Shown here in pieces: positions 10,607 through 21,951 of a stretch of 64,000 nucleotides of DNA (position 1 is its first letter; the number at the start of each line of letters is the position of its first letter). The position numbers and the translations under genes are program-made. The notes under the pieces were generated by a model, which was given only the letters and a program-made list of their open reading frames with translations, made no database searches and had not been told where the DNA came from. The stretch comes from Dysidea avara (lineage: Eukaryota > Porifera > Demospongiae > Dictyoceratida > Dysideidae), in contig NC_089280.1 of NCBI RefSeq assembly GCF_963678975.1, forward strand, positions 36,306,508-36,370,507. The letters are read 5' to 3'.

Positions 10607-10756
10607 TTCCCTAAAGTTGAATGCTCGGGGCAACCTACTAGACGCATCCCCTAAATTTGAATGCTTGGGGCAACCTACTAAACATGTTCCCTAAAGTCGA
10701 ATGTTCGGGGCAACTTAATAGACACATGTCATAAAGTTGAATACTTGGGGCATAGC
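10607..10756. repeat. 40-bp tandem repeat, about 3.7 units
   Basis: The unit begins ttccctaaagttgaatgctc and continues with ggggcaacctactagac. The units are diverged by a few substitutions each. Confidence 0.9.
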
Positions 10757-11372
10757 ATACAACTAGTGTGGCTGATAGTGAGAGAAATCTAGTGGACTGC
10801 CGGAATAATAGCCCTGACAAAATATTTCTGGCTGCTGGAACAATAGCAACTTCGTTATAGGCTTATGATACGCGTATACGGCATTCCAGTATACATGCGT
10901 TGCTAATAGAAATGAGATGACATCATGGTTTAACTATCTGAAAGCTTACAATGGCATAGGATCAATCACTTTTTCATGATTTAACCAATCACATCAGTGA
11001 ATTTGGCATGTGATCTGGTGTGTACGCTATCATCCGGAAGACTAGCCAGCAATACACACTCTGCACCCTGCTGTGCTGTCCACTACAAGGATAGACGTCC
11101 TGAGGCCTACGCCGCTCTGTGCTAGATGGAGTATAGCTAAGCTACTGCAACAAGCAGACAAGCAGGTCAGGGACTATAGACAGACCTAAAATGGGGAATT
11201 ACCAGTAACACACTGTAAGGGAGATGGAAACAGTCCAGATCACACGTATCTACCTGAACAATACACCCACACTTTCCGCTAATTACTATAAGTAGCAGCA
11301 TTGAACACCCCGATCAGTGCTAATTACCTTCTTGCTTACAGCTGATTAAGTTGAATAGCTACAACACGTTCC

Positions 11373-11893
11373 CAGTGTTGGGGGTAACGCGTTACATAAT
11401 AATTATTACTTTTGTGGTAACTAAGTAATATAACGAAATACGTTATAAAAACAGGTAATATAACTCAAGTTACTTTACTTACAAATGTAACACGTTAACT
11501 AAGTAATATAGTTACTGTAACGAGTCTAATATTATGTAATATTATAATGAAGTTACTAGTCTCGTTAGTAATCCACTGAGTAATGCCTAGCCACAACGAA
11601 GTAATGAAGCCTACTGAATGAAGCTTATTCACCAGCTTCTTACTTATAACCAAGATTTGCAAATTGCCCGACAACACAATCATGTCACGTGATAAGGTGG
11701 TAGTTTCACACGTGATAAGGTGGTAGTTTCACACGTGACAGCTTAAGGCTGTGGACACAAAGTAATATAATATGTAATATTATTATAGTTACTTTATTGT
11801 ATGGGTAATATGTAACTGTAACTAAATAGTTCAGTTGTAAATAATATGTAATATGTAACTAGTTACTTTTAAAAAGTAACTGTCCCAACACTA
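11373..11893. mobile_element. Non-autonomous hAT element, uninterrupted copy
   Basis: The termini are cagtgttggg and cccaacacta. The flanks cacgttcc and cacattac are a decayed 8-bp TSD; the empty site in unit B reads aacacattacg near 14025. It is inverted relative to the copy at 4378-5924 and lacks the LINE. It carries a local tandem of cacgtgataaggtggtagttt (11696-11735). Confidence 0.85.
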
Positions 11894-12307
11894 CACATTA
11901 CATAATTATATACACACTTTGCTTTATGCAATAAACAAACAGCAGAACAGTCCGCCACATGATAACAAAATAGTACAAGGACCAATTCCTCCTGAGGTCT
12001 TTCAACAGCCATCCAAAATCAAAAAGAATTACAATTCAAGTTCCAAACTGTGGGTATAGGCCAAGTCAATGGCAGAATCTTGCACATGTCATCAGTTATA
12101 ATTGATCTTGATCCTCTTGCATATACATCACCACAGAACAAAGCAATGAATACAACACAACAGTAACACAACAGTCCCATGCACACAGTGCCTTGACTAA
12201 GATGAAGAAATGGAACTCAATTCAGTTACTCTAATAGAACACATACTGGCAACTAATTAACAAATGGTCAATAGAATTGCCATATGACTACTGATCCACT
12301 GTATGTG

Positions 12308-12753
12308 CAGTGATGGATCTAGAAACGGGGTTTCTGAGAGGTGTATTATATTTTCTCCATAAAGCCATTGCATTAGTATATCATTAGCATAGCTATGTAG
12401 CTACACCATTGTGCTACCCTTACTAGCTCTTGCTTTCTTATCAAAGAAAGATAATGGTTTCTCTTGCTTTATGTTCTCATCAGGGTCTCTTCTTTCGCTT
12501 TTCTTATTTTGAACTCACGCAGAAACAAGTGCCTGAAAAAATAATTATTGAGTGAGCAGATGGACTGCTGTGCATTGATCTAGTTGGCCTCAGAGATGAA
12601 AAAGAATACATTTTGTAAGTTAAATGTTACAGTTATGATAAACAGCTATTTACAACAGAAGGATGGCTTACTCAGCCAGTATCACTTTAAAAGTGAAATT
12701 CTGAAAGGGGGATTTTTGTCAAAACTAGCGAAATCCTTCTAGATCCGCCACTG
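12308..12753. mobile_element. MITE, hAT-like, 5-bp TSD
   Basis: The ends are CAGTGATGGATCTAGAA and TTCTAGATCCGCCACTG, flanked by ATGTG at 12303-12307 and 12754-12758. The empty site in unit B reads ctgtacgtgtaaat near 14577. The TIRs are related to those at 2942 and 17676. Confidence 0.85.
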
Positions 12754-12869
12754 ATGTGTAAATGCAAGTTGAATTAGAATAGCTCTTTGTGGTGATTCAA
12801 CAACCATAACATGCTTCTGCTTGACAGTAAGCCACAAATCAGTTTGCCCAGACATGAGCAATTATGTTA

Positions 12870-13165
12870 GGGGGCATCTCCAAACTAATTTTGGTACGCT
12901 TTATGTCATAATGACGCTAACTTCAGACCCCCCTCCTTAACGTCACACTATGAAAACAATGCATTGGCAATAGAAGCACAAAACATTATATTCTTTACCT
13001 GAAAACATAGTTTACAAACAGTATTGCTGCTTAGTCATGTTACTTTCTCTATTCCTAGCTGTTTACACTGTCAACTGCTTTAATAAAAATTAATAACATC
13101 ATGGGCTGAACCCCCCTCCCCCACTATGACATTAAGCATACCAAACTCAGTTTGGAGATTCCCCC
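12870..13165. mobile_element. Harbinger-like MITE with TTA duplication
   Basis: The inverted ends GGGGGCATCTCCAAACT and AGTTTGGAGATTCCCCC are flanked by TTA (12867-12869 and 13166-13168). The tandem sister unit lacks the insert near 14720. A 3-bp TTA/TAA duplication is the PIF/Harbinger signature. No transposase is present. Confidence 0.8.
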
Positions 13166-13568
13166 TTAGTTTGTGCAACACCATCATCCAAATCATGTAA
13201 TGATGTGAATATTCCTTGCATAATAAATTCTAATTATCTAGTAGACTACACAGTTTTGATCCAACCAGCCATCTTCGTTTTCAGAGCCCCTGTAATTTTC
13301 AAATGCTGGACCACTTTTGCCGTAGTTGGCAAGTAACAATAGTAACTTTGTGTGGGACTCAATCCCAGCAGAGCTTCTGTTACAAGGTGACTGTAGGGGA
13401 TAAAGAATTGTTTTAAAAGGCATTCAGAGAACTATTATGATGTAATGATGTGGTGCATAGTAACTGTATGTGTAAACAAGGTTTAACAAACATTTTTAAA
13501 AAATACATACAGTATTGTATTCACACAATAGTAGTAACAATGGCCTTAGCAACAAGCGCATTTTGCAC

Positions 13569-14980
13569 GAGTACAACAAGATTTAACCAATCACATCAGT
13601 GAATTTGATCATGTGATCTGGTGTGTACGCTATCATTTGGCAAACACACCCACCAGTATAAAAAGAGAGTTCCATAGTGGGTGTGGCAAGTCTATGAGTG
13701 ATGATCATTCTATCAGGCTACTGGACAGAGACTACACAAGGAAGACTCATTGGCAATACATACTCTGCACTGTCCACTACAAGGGTAGACATCCTGAGGC
13801 CTACACCGCTGTTTACTGTGCCAAGAAGACAAGCAGGTCAGGGACTAGACAGACCTGAAACAGGATTACTAGCAACATCACTGCAAGGGAGAAGAAAACG
13901 GTCCAGATCACATGTATCTGCCTGAGCAATACACCCACACTTTCTGCTAATTACTAAGTAGCATCATTGAACACGCTATCAGTGCTGATTACCTTCTTGC
14001 TTACAGCCAATTAAGTTGAAAACAACACATTACGTAATTATACTTTGCTATGCAATAAACAATACAACAGTCTGCCACACACGAAGAATAACAAAATAGT
14101 ACACACAAATAAGAATTACAATTCAAGTTCCAAACTGTGGGTACAGACCAAGTCGAAGTGTTATCCAGCTGTCCACCACTTGACAGCCAGTGCTGGAGAT
14201 GGTGGTAAGGGCATTCCATCAAGCCCAAGGGAAAAAAAGACCAAGTAAGTGGCAGAATCTTGCACATATCATCAGGTATAATTGATCTTGATCCTCTTGC
14301 TGATACACATCACCACAGAACAAAGTAATGAATACAACACAACAGTAGTTATAACAACACAACAGTAGTTATAACAACTCAACAGTAGCTATAGCAACTC
14401 AACAGTAGCTATAGCAACTCAACAGTAACTATAACAACACAACAATCCCATGCACACAGTACCTTGACTAAGATGAAGAAATGGAACTCAATTCAGTTAC
14501 TCTAATAGAACACATACTGACAAAAAAAATTAACAAATGGTCAATATAATTGCCATATGACCATTGACTGATCTACTGTACGTGTAAATACAAGTTGAAT
14601 TAGAGTACGTAGCTCTTTGTGGTGATTCAACAACCATTAATAATATTGATGACATGCCTCTGACAGTAAGCCACAAATCAGTTTGCCCAGACATGATCAC
14701 ACTCAGACACTCCATTATGTTGGTTTGTGCAACACCATCATCCAAATGAAGTGGAACACACATACTCAACACCATTTCAATTGTGACGTTTGTTTGTCAC
14801 TCAAAAAGAGCAATACACCATTGTAGAATCATGCATGCATGCATGTCAAATATTGTATACTGAATCATGTAATGATGTGATTACTCCTTGCATGATAATT
14901 CAAATACATACAGTATTATATTCAACAATAGTAGTAACAATGGTCTTAGCAACAAGCACATTTTGTGTGGGTACAACTAG
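13569..14980. repeat. Segmental tandem duplication, unit B
   Basis: Unit B is homologous to 10979-13568 along its length but free of the MITEs there. It holds a degraded reading frame at 13613-13858 whose end (CTVHYKGRHPEAYTAVYCAK) vaguely recalls the Cys-rich C-terminus of piggyBac transposases; that resemblance is weak. It has its own expansion of a 20-bp repeat at 14335-14448. Confidence 0.8.
14335..14448. repeat. 20-bp tandem repeat, about 5.5 units
   Basis: The unit is close to tcaacagtagctatagcaac. Unit A of the duplication has only one degenerate unit at the same place (about 12160-12175), so the array expanded after the duplication. Confidence 0.9.
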
Positions 14981-15240
14981 TTTTAAAATATTTTTAATAT
15001 GAAGTAGGGATCTATGCAACAAAAGGTAGTGAAACAAGAAATGAATGATGGTATTACAACATAGCTTAGTGGGAAAGTCCCTACTTTGGCACATTAGCTA
15101 TAACAATTATTTTGTTCAATGCCAAAGTAGGGACTTCCCACCAAGTTATGATGTAATACCATCATTCATTTCCTGTTCTTTTTATTGCATAGATCCCTAC
15201 TTCATTTTTAAATTAACAATTTTCTTTTTAAATACTAGCA
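14980..15240. mobile_element. Foldback MITE (copy 2 of the 6790-7060 family)
   Basis: Long complementary arms share aagtagggatctatgcaa and agtgggaaagtccctacttt with their inverse copies on the right. The spacer near 15100-15120 differs from copy 1. Confidence 0.8.
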
Positions 15241-15567
15241 TAACTTCATAAGGTAGTGAAGCATATAGCTGATTGGTGATAGTAGATGTAGGCATGGACT
15301 CTAGGAGTTGCCTGTATTGTTTAAAATTATGCTGATAAGTTTTGGACATAAAATTGTTTTGTAATCCAAGCTCATGTGACTAGTACTCATCATATAAAAC
15401 AACAATACTTCAAATACTTGCGTATTTGTTAAGGATTTTATAGTACACAGATAGTAACTTCGTACTTTAGTTATTAGTGACAAGTCACTGAACTACACTG
15501 CTTGTAAGCTTGTTTTTATAATGACACACAAAATGGCCTCTCTCAGACAGTAGCTTAAAACTTGCAT

Positions 15568-15580
15568 GCACACACACACG

Positions 15581-15647
<67 letters not shown>

Positions 15648-15689
15648 CACACACACACACACACACACACACACTACACACACACACAC

Positions 15690-15732
<43 letters not shown>

Positions 15733-15778
15733 CACACACACACACACACACGACACACACACACACACACACACACAC

Positions 15779-15863
<85 letters not shown>
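15568..15863. repeat. (CA)n microsatellite with CGA interruptions
   Basis: Nearly 300 bp of dinucleotide CA is broken by cacgacac at several points (about 15644, 15688, 15731, 15751, 15778, 15811) and one ctaca. The long His/Thr or Cys/Val reading frames over it are artefacts. Confidence 0.97.
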
Positions 15864-15864
<1 letters not shown>

Positions 15865-17675
15865 CCATTAAAGATAAAAATTTTCAGGTGTAATACAGTT
15901 GCTGCTAAAACAATGTCTTGTACAATTTGATCATTCAACAAATTTAACATAATAGCTCTAGCCACATGGTGCACTGCAAAAGTGCACATAGGATAGAATA
16001 ATTGTGTGATGAAATGACACCATCTTCCCCAACAGTTGTAATATGAATTATAGCATATAAAGGACACAGCTAGTAATTCTATTCTCTATTCTTTACATCT
16101 TAAAGAACAGGTCAAAAGATATGGGTATCACATGATCAATACTGAACAAAGTTACCATTTGTGTACTTAATTTAGCAGTACACTAAATTTAGCAATTTTA
16201 GCATTTTCAGTTTTGATTTTTTCACACCTGTAAAGTTTGATTAATTGATTCATGAATTAATAAATTACTATTTTGTATGTACTAAATTCACCAATATACG
16301 AGATCTCTAAATTTTTAGTGTATTGCTAAAATAAGTCAGCTTAAGGTATAATGTACTTCATGGCTCAAACTATAATGTCCAAACAGTATAACAATGAAGA
16401 GAGTTAGGGGTTGAGAGGGCAAGTAGACTCACCAGTGTAGAGTACGCATGTGTAGAATCTTCCAGCTATAGGGGGTCTGGGGTCATGCTCCCCTGGAAAT
16501 AGGCTATCACAAGATTGAATCTGGAAGCCATTATTTTATTTTTTAACCAACTTTTGTACTGCACTGAAAGATTGTGGGTACAAGATGGATGTGTTCAGTT
16601 GCAAGCCTGAATTTTAGTTGAAAAATAGAACTACACTTTTAAACGTTATTGGATTTTAAGGTAATGTACAATATCAATTAAAAGAGAATAAGGAGTAGAT
16701 GATCATAATGATGGACCAAAGAGAGTTCTTAAATACACATGCAGGATTGGATCTTGAGGTCATGTAGAGATTTAAAATACACACACACAAATAACTTCAA
16801 CTTTATAATATTATTATAGCCACAACTGATCTATGGCCTCATCACCATATTTTACAACTGGAGTCCAAAGTCACTTACATATAATTATAAACTAGTTTTT
16901 GGCCACAGCTAACCCCCTTTTAAGTTCTGGGCACACTGACAGTGTAAATGCTGCAGTGTTGTTTGAGCTTATAAAGTTGAAATTCAAGGGGTTTGGGAGT
17001 GCAAACTCCAGAACATGCATTATGATATTTGTAATTATTTTATTAGCTTAAATTGACACTAAAATAGGGAGATTAAGATAAATGTATCATGGAACTTATA
17101 GGGTGCTGCCTAATTGTAAACTGATAAAAACAGTTCTAAGACACTACAGCCTTGTTAACTTTATACATGCTAAGAAATTCACTATAATTACTGTTTTACT
17201 TGCAAGAGGAAGCATGTCAGCCAAGTATCAAGTTTGTAGCTATAACTGAAAATACTGATTAAATTGTTTGACAGAAGTTGTTTTCAGAAAGAATATTTGA
17301 CGTTTTATATGATTCAGTACATAAAAGGTTTAACTTTAATATATGGTAGGATGTTTGGAACAATAGTGAGATAGCAGTGCACAGGTCAAGAAGGCACAGG
17401 TCAAGAAGGCACAGGTAACTTCTTGCAAAAAATATTATAATTTCATAATTGTATTTCGATTTCTAGTAGTTTTTAGGTAAAGTCCAAGAGTATAATTTTG
17501 AACCTGTCTGAGTAATTATTAGAAAAAATTAGTCATTCTCCTTGTTCTTTCCATCTTTTCATTACCCATACATACGTATAAGATGCAATTTTATCTGTAG
17601 TGCAAGTTATTTGCAACTTCTAAAACTTCCTAGTTTGCACATAGTAAAATTTGGAGGAGCGCCCCAGGTACTCCC
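15864..17675. other. No gene seen; AT-rich unique-looking DNA
   Basis: No long frame, splice-linked exon chain or clear repeat was found, apart from a small 16-bp tandem (gcacaggtcaagaag, 17376-17413). Confidence 0.6.
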
Positions 17676-18148
17676 CAGGGGCGGATCCAGGACCTGGAGG
17701 GGGAGGGGCACAAACAGGCAAGTTGTAGGTGGTTAGGGAGAGCCAGATCCTCTTGCTAGTTGCTGCATTTTTGAAGCAGCAAATAATACACCTCTTAGTA
17801 GTATCTCACTGCTGATTTTTGTCATTTTGGCTTTTGCAGATGGCTGTGAAGTCTTTAAAGCAGTTTAAAAGGCTCTGAATGTCTTAAACAACAGCAACAC
17901 AATAATTATTTTTAGAGGCGCTTAGTGCGTACGAAGGTGCTGGATGACAGTTTCATAACTAGGTTGACTTCAGATTCAGGTGAATTCGTAATAAATGCTA
18001 GTAAAATGTGCATATTTTCGTGAGTTTTATAAGCTGATCTTGCCCTGGCATGAAGTTTAGTATTTTAATCAGAAGTATGGCTCCTCCACTGTGTGACAAG
18101 GTGGGGGGGGGCATTTGCCCCAAATGCCCCATCCTGGATCCGCCATTG
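17676..18148. mobile_element. MITE, hAT-like, 5-bp TSD (family GGCGGATCCAGGA, copy 2)
   Basis: The ends are CAGGGGCGGATCCAGGA and the inverse of CAATGGCGGATCCAGGA. The flanks are CTCCC (17671-17675 and 18149-18153). It is inverted relative to copy 1 at 2942-3424 and homologous through its whole length. Confidence 0.85.
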
Positions 18149-18153
18149 CTCCC

Positions 18154-19616
18154 TAGATCCGCCCTTGGGTTATCCTAACATCATCGTTGCAATTCATGCA
18201 TGCACTGTTAATATGGGGGTGGTCATAACGCACCAGCACAGGTGTGATATTGCTGTCCAAGCTGGCACATCTTTACAAGTGTAGTATGCACACCACATCA
18301 ATCACACTAATAAGAGTGTGACCATAAGTTTACAAATGACAAAACGCACTTAATGGATTTAGGAGTGGGAGGCATGTCATGACAAGCTATTATCAAAGTC
18401 AACTACTAATCTCAGTACTATTTGTGAAAAGCTGCATCATCTACAGTTTCGCAATTGGTGTTACAATCCTGGAATGTCAACAATCTACAAACAGTATGTG
18501 TCAGTCAGCAACTTACCTACTTTAACATCTCTACTTAAACATTGTTTTTAAAATGTATTTAAAACCTGTATCAGCCAGCATGGAGTTTCATTGTGGGTTT
18601 TAGTTTCACTCAACCAAGGCTTACATGTTCCACAGTATGATATTTACTGGCCCCACTGATCATTAGTACACAGTATTGTTATCCCTTTACTGTTGTTTAC
18701 ATTCTGATGTCTGATGACATAATTGATGTATTTTATTTAGCGATCAGCTAATGGAAATTAATTTTGTTGATACAAACATATATACCAGCTTTGTGCATTG
18801 ATCTGAACTGCCTGTGTGTAATGGCTTAGCACAAAATGAGTTTATTGTCACAATTATATTTTAAACACATAAATTCAATGAAATTGATACTTTGTGATCC
18901 TTCTTACAACCCCTCAATCATAAAGGATGCCACAAAATACCTCTTTTAAATACTGGAATCATCTATAATGGCAGAGAATAACCTTTCATGTATAAATATT
19001 GGTGTCACACACACCAATGTACAGTCACACTGTTTGTCTTATCACAGCATAATTCATACACAAATACTGACTGTATTCATTCCGTCTATGTTTAGGTGTT
19101 GGAACTAAAAGTCCAAATATGCAACTTTGTCTCAAACAAAAACAGACCACAGCCCCCAGTAGTGAATAACATTAGAGTCATTTATAGATTTGAGGTTCGT
19201 TTTGTCTCGTTATAAGGAGTTATTAAAAATATTTGTTCCAATACTGAATAAAGACGGGGTTAGAATATGTAGTATTGGAACACTATTTTTGTTGTGTATG
19301 TGCTTTACACACCATATCCTGAAAGTGTGACTGCACCCCTACGGTGTGCTGCTGTTTAAGTGTGCTATAACCACCTGAGTTTTAACAGTGTGGGATCTGG
19401 CTTCACCCTAAAAGTAACACTTGTAACACAGTCTTGCAATTGACTGACAAGTCATTGTGAATTTGCAAATTGGAAAAGGATAGCTAGTGTAGCTAGCTAT
19501 GATATAGACTTTCACCCAGCCACCCACCAAAACTCCTGATCCCCTCAAAGAAGAAATCTTAAAATAAACAATGCTTAGCTACCACTGCATGCTGTGTTGT
19601 CTTATACTCATCTGTC
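18154..19616. other. No gene seen
   Basis: AT-rich sequence without a supported reading frame, RNA gene or recognisable repeat. Confidence 0.55.
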
Positions 19617-19860
19617 CTTCTGATTATCAAGGTGTCCTTATTAGTGATTTCAGAGATTTAAATGTGTGTACAAAATGGAACCATGGATAAGTATTCCAAT
19701 TGTCAAGGTGTCCAGGTATCCTGACTTCAGGGGTCTAAATGTGTGTACACTAATACAAATGGGACCATGGACAAGTGTCCTGATTATCAAGGTGTACTAG
19801 TGAGGTGTCCTGATCACTAATACAATATACAATCCTCTCAACAAGTATCAAGGTGTCACC
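19617..19860. repeat. Degenerate tandem repeat of about 90 bp
   Basis: The phrases ctgattatcaaggtgtcc, taaatgtgtgtac and ggaccatgga recur two to three times in the same order (19618-19700, 19710-19790, 19790-19858). Confidence 0.6.
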
Positions 19861-20084
19861 GTGTCATTTCTGATAGGTTTTGTATTGTATGTTTTGTGTT
19901 TCAGCACATTGATATACTTCATACAGTATAAAAAAATAAGTGGAATTGCTGTAGCTACATACATCAACACAGAGTTGTGAAATTTTACTATGGAAGTGTC
20001 TGCTGTAACCAGACCAACTTTGGCAACTTTTCACATGCCCAGTTTTGGTAATGTTTGACTTGTCATTCTTCTTGCTAGCTTGGT

Positions 20085-20440
20085 TGCTCATGTGGCCCAT
20101 TGCGCATCCAACATCATGATGCTCTAGTTACTGTTGAACACCATGCCTTGCTCCAGGATCATCCTGGTGTCCTGCAGGAAAGGAATCACCTCTTCTGACC
20201 ATTTCTCTTTAGGTCGTCCATCTTATTTTGACCTCTCTGTCAGATACACCACTCAGTCTTCTTTTATTTTCTCAGCTATTTCTCAAGCTGGGGTGGCTGG
20301 TGGTGGTGAGGAAGCTAAAGATAACCACTATTTAGAAACTGTTAACAACTATGGTGGTGATTTTATTCTTCTAGTTTGCAAATCGTTTGGTGTTTGGTCA
20401 TCTTTTACTTTATCTAGCTACTTTGTTTACAATTGCTGAT
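20085..20440 (+). pseudogene. Decayed C-terminal fragment of a reverse-transcriptase-associated ORF
   Basis: The reading frame to 20437 contains GRPSYFDLSVRYTTQSSFI, then a Gly/Ala-rich turn, KDNHYLETVNNYGGDF and SFGVWSS. In animal genomes this series (G-P-A-F-D-V-T-V, later GG-F-P-L-V-ES-GVW) is known to me as a domain following some reverse transcriptases; the DxDVxV-like core resembles PD-(D/E)XK nucleases. The upstream part (HDALVTVEHHALL) continues in another frame, so the copy is frameshifted. No start or neighbouring RT is present. Family naming is from memory of the motif, not a search. Confidence 0.5.
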
Positions 20441-21223
20441 CATAGGAAGATAGCTATGTTTAAGAATTAAAATGAAATAAACAAGTACATCAGTAAAGGA
20501 AATGTAACTGCTGGAACCCAGGTAAGGTAATAGCTACCAACAGAATCAATGCACTGAAGTTATCCCATCAAAATTACAAAACACTCTAATAGAGCGTTCA
20601 CAAAATACACGGTGGTAACTTATGAAACACTCTAATAGAACGTTCATATGAAATGAGCAATGGATTCATTCATATTGACAGTTCTCACCTGGCCATCCCT
20701 TCAGTACTAACCAACTCGTGGTGGTTACTTGTAGCCAACTCAACACTGGCCTTCAGGCAAGGTATAATCGGTCGCTATTAGCCCGTAGCAACTTGCGCGG
20801 CATTAGCTAGATAAAGCAAAAAGAAGCGATGCAGCTACACCAGCGTTAAAGTTTAAATAAGGTAGGGTCCGCAATCCGAAAAATCAACTTCTACAAATCA
20901 ATCCCCCTACCATTGTGGTATGTTCATTGTAGTATCCCATTGCTTGATCCACCATGAAACCGGAGGCACGATTGTTGTCTTCACAGAAATATCATTTTCA
21001 GTATCTCACAAGATGCAAGATTTATTTTTAAAATTTCGTGTTCCACACAAAGGACCGAATGAAATTTGCTACTTAGCCAAATCGTATCCAGAGTTGTTGT
21101 AGTTGAAAACTACGCACAGAAATAAGTAAATGATTTTATATATATATATATATTTTCCCGGGGTAACCAGCACCCCTTGCCACCACTTTGCTGGGTGCCC
21201 GGCACAGCGGTATTGGTAAAACC

Positions 21224-21336
21224 GGGAGCGGGAGCGGGAGCGGGAGCGGGAGCGGGAGCGGGAGCGGGAGCGGGAGCGGGAGCGGGAGCGGGAGCGGGAG
21301 CGGGAGCGGGAGCGGGAGCGGGAGCGGGAGCGGGAG
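21224..21336. repeat. (GGGAGC)n hexamer array, about 19 units, inside a TIR
   Basis: A pure hexanucleotide array lies within the left terminal repeat of the MULE-like element. The matching right terminus (27565-27590) has only about four irregular units, so the array expanded on one side. Gly/Ala, Gly/Ser and Pro/Ala open frames over it are artefacts. Confidence 0.97.
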
Positions 21337-21951
21337 ATTGCTTGGTAAAATCAGGAACCGGGAATCGGGAGATCACGTGTCAATCTTTGCTGTCACAAGT
21401 AACACACATACGTAGCTAGAGCGCCTGCAGTGCTGTGACGAAGAAACTAATATAAACTAGTAAATTATGAGCTTGAGGGGAAAAATAGCTATAGCTAGAT
21501 AAAGTTTGCATGATGGCCGTATATTAAAGGCTTTCATTAGAGCTTTATAGTTATTAGCAGTGAATGCATAAAATTGTATTGTGTGGGTTTTTAGCACAGT
21601 AATTCACAAAGTGGCTATTTTAGTGGACATAAAATTTCTGAAAGGTAATTTCAGTGAATACATGCAGCAGTTATTTGGCATATTGGATTGTCTTACAATA
21701 ATGAATGATGAGCAACAGGCCTCCAGTCCTAGCTACATGGTTCTGCCCCAGTCTATACTAAAGTTCATGCACCCTACCAATCTAAAATCCATTCAACTAA
21801 ACGTGATTAGACTTCCCATCAGACTTTGAATGCCAGCAGACTTTCAATGGATAGACTGAAGTACAGTACACCAAGCATAATTATTCTGAGTATACAAAAC
21901 ACATTAATAAATCATAAAGTGTTAATTAGCTACAACATACAGTATGTAAAA

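Larger units (their letters stand above)
10979..13568. repeat. Segmental tandem duplication, unit A (MITE-filled)
   Basis: Unit A starts atttaaccaatcacatcagt and ends directly where unit B starts with the same words at 13569. It is longer than unit B mainly because it holds a hAT element (11373-11893), a 5-bp-TSD MITE (12308-12753), a TTA-TSD MITE (12870-13165) and another insert of about 270 bp near 13222-13500. All are absent from unit B. Confidence 0.8.

Noticed and set aside
15493-16067. Long Cys/Val and His/Thr reading frames
   Set aside because: Produced by the (CA)n microsatellite; no composition outside it looks coding.
21110-21419. Gly-Ala, Gly-Ser and Pro-Ala repeat ORFs
   Set aside because: Translation of the GGGAGC hexamer array inside a transposon terminus.
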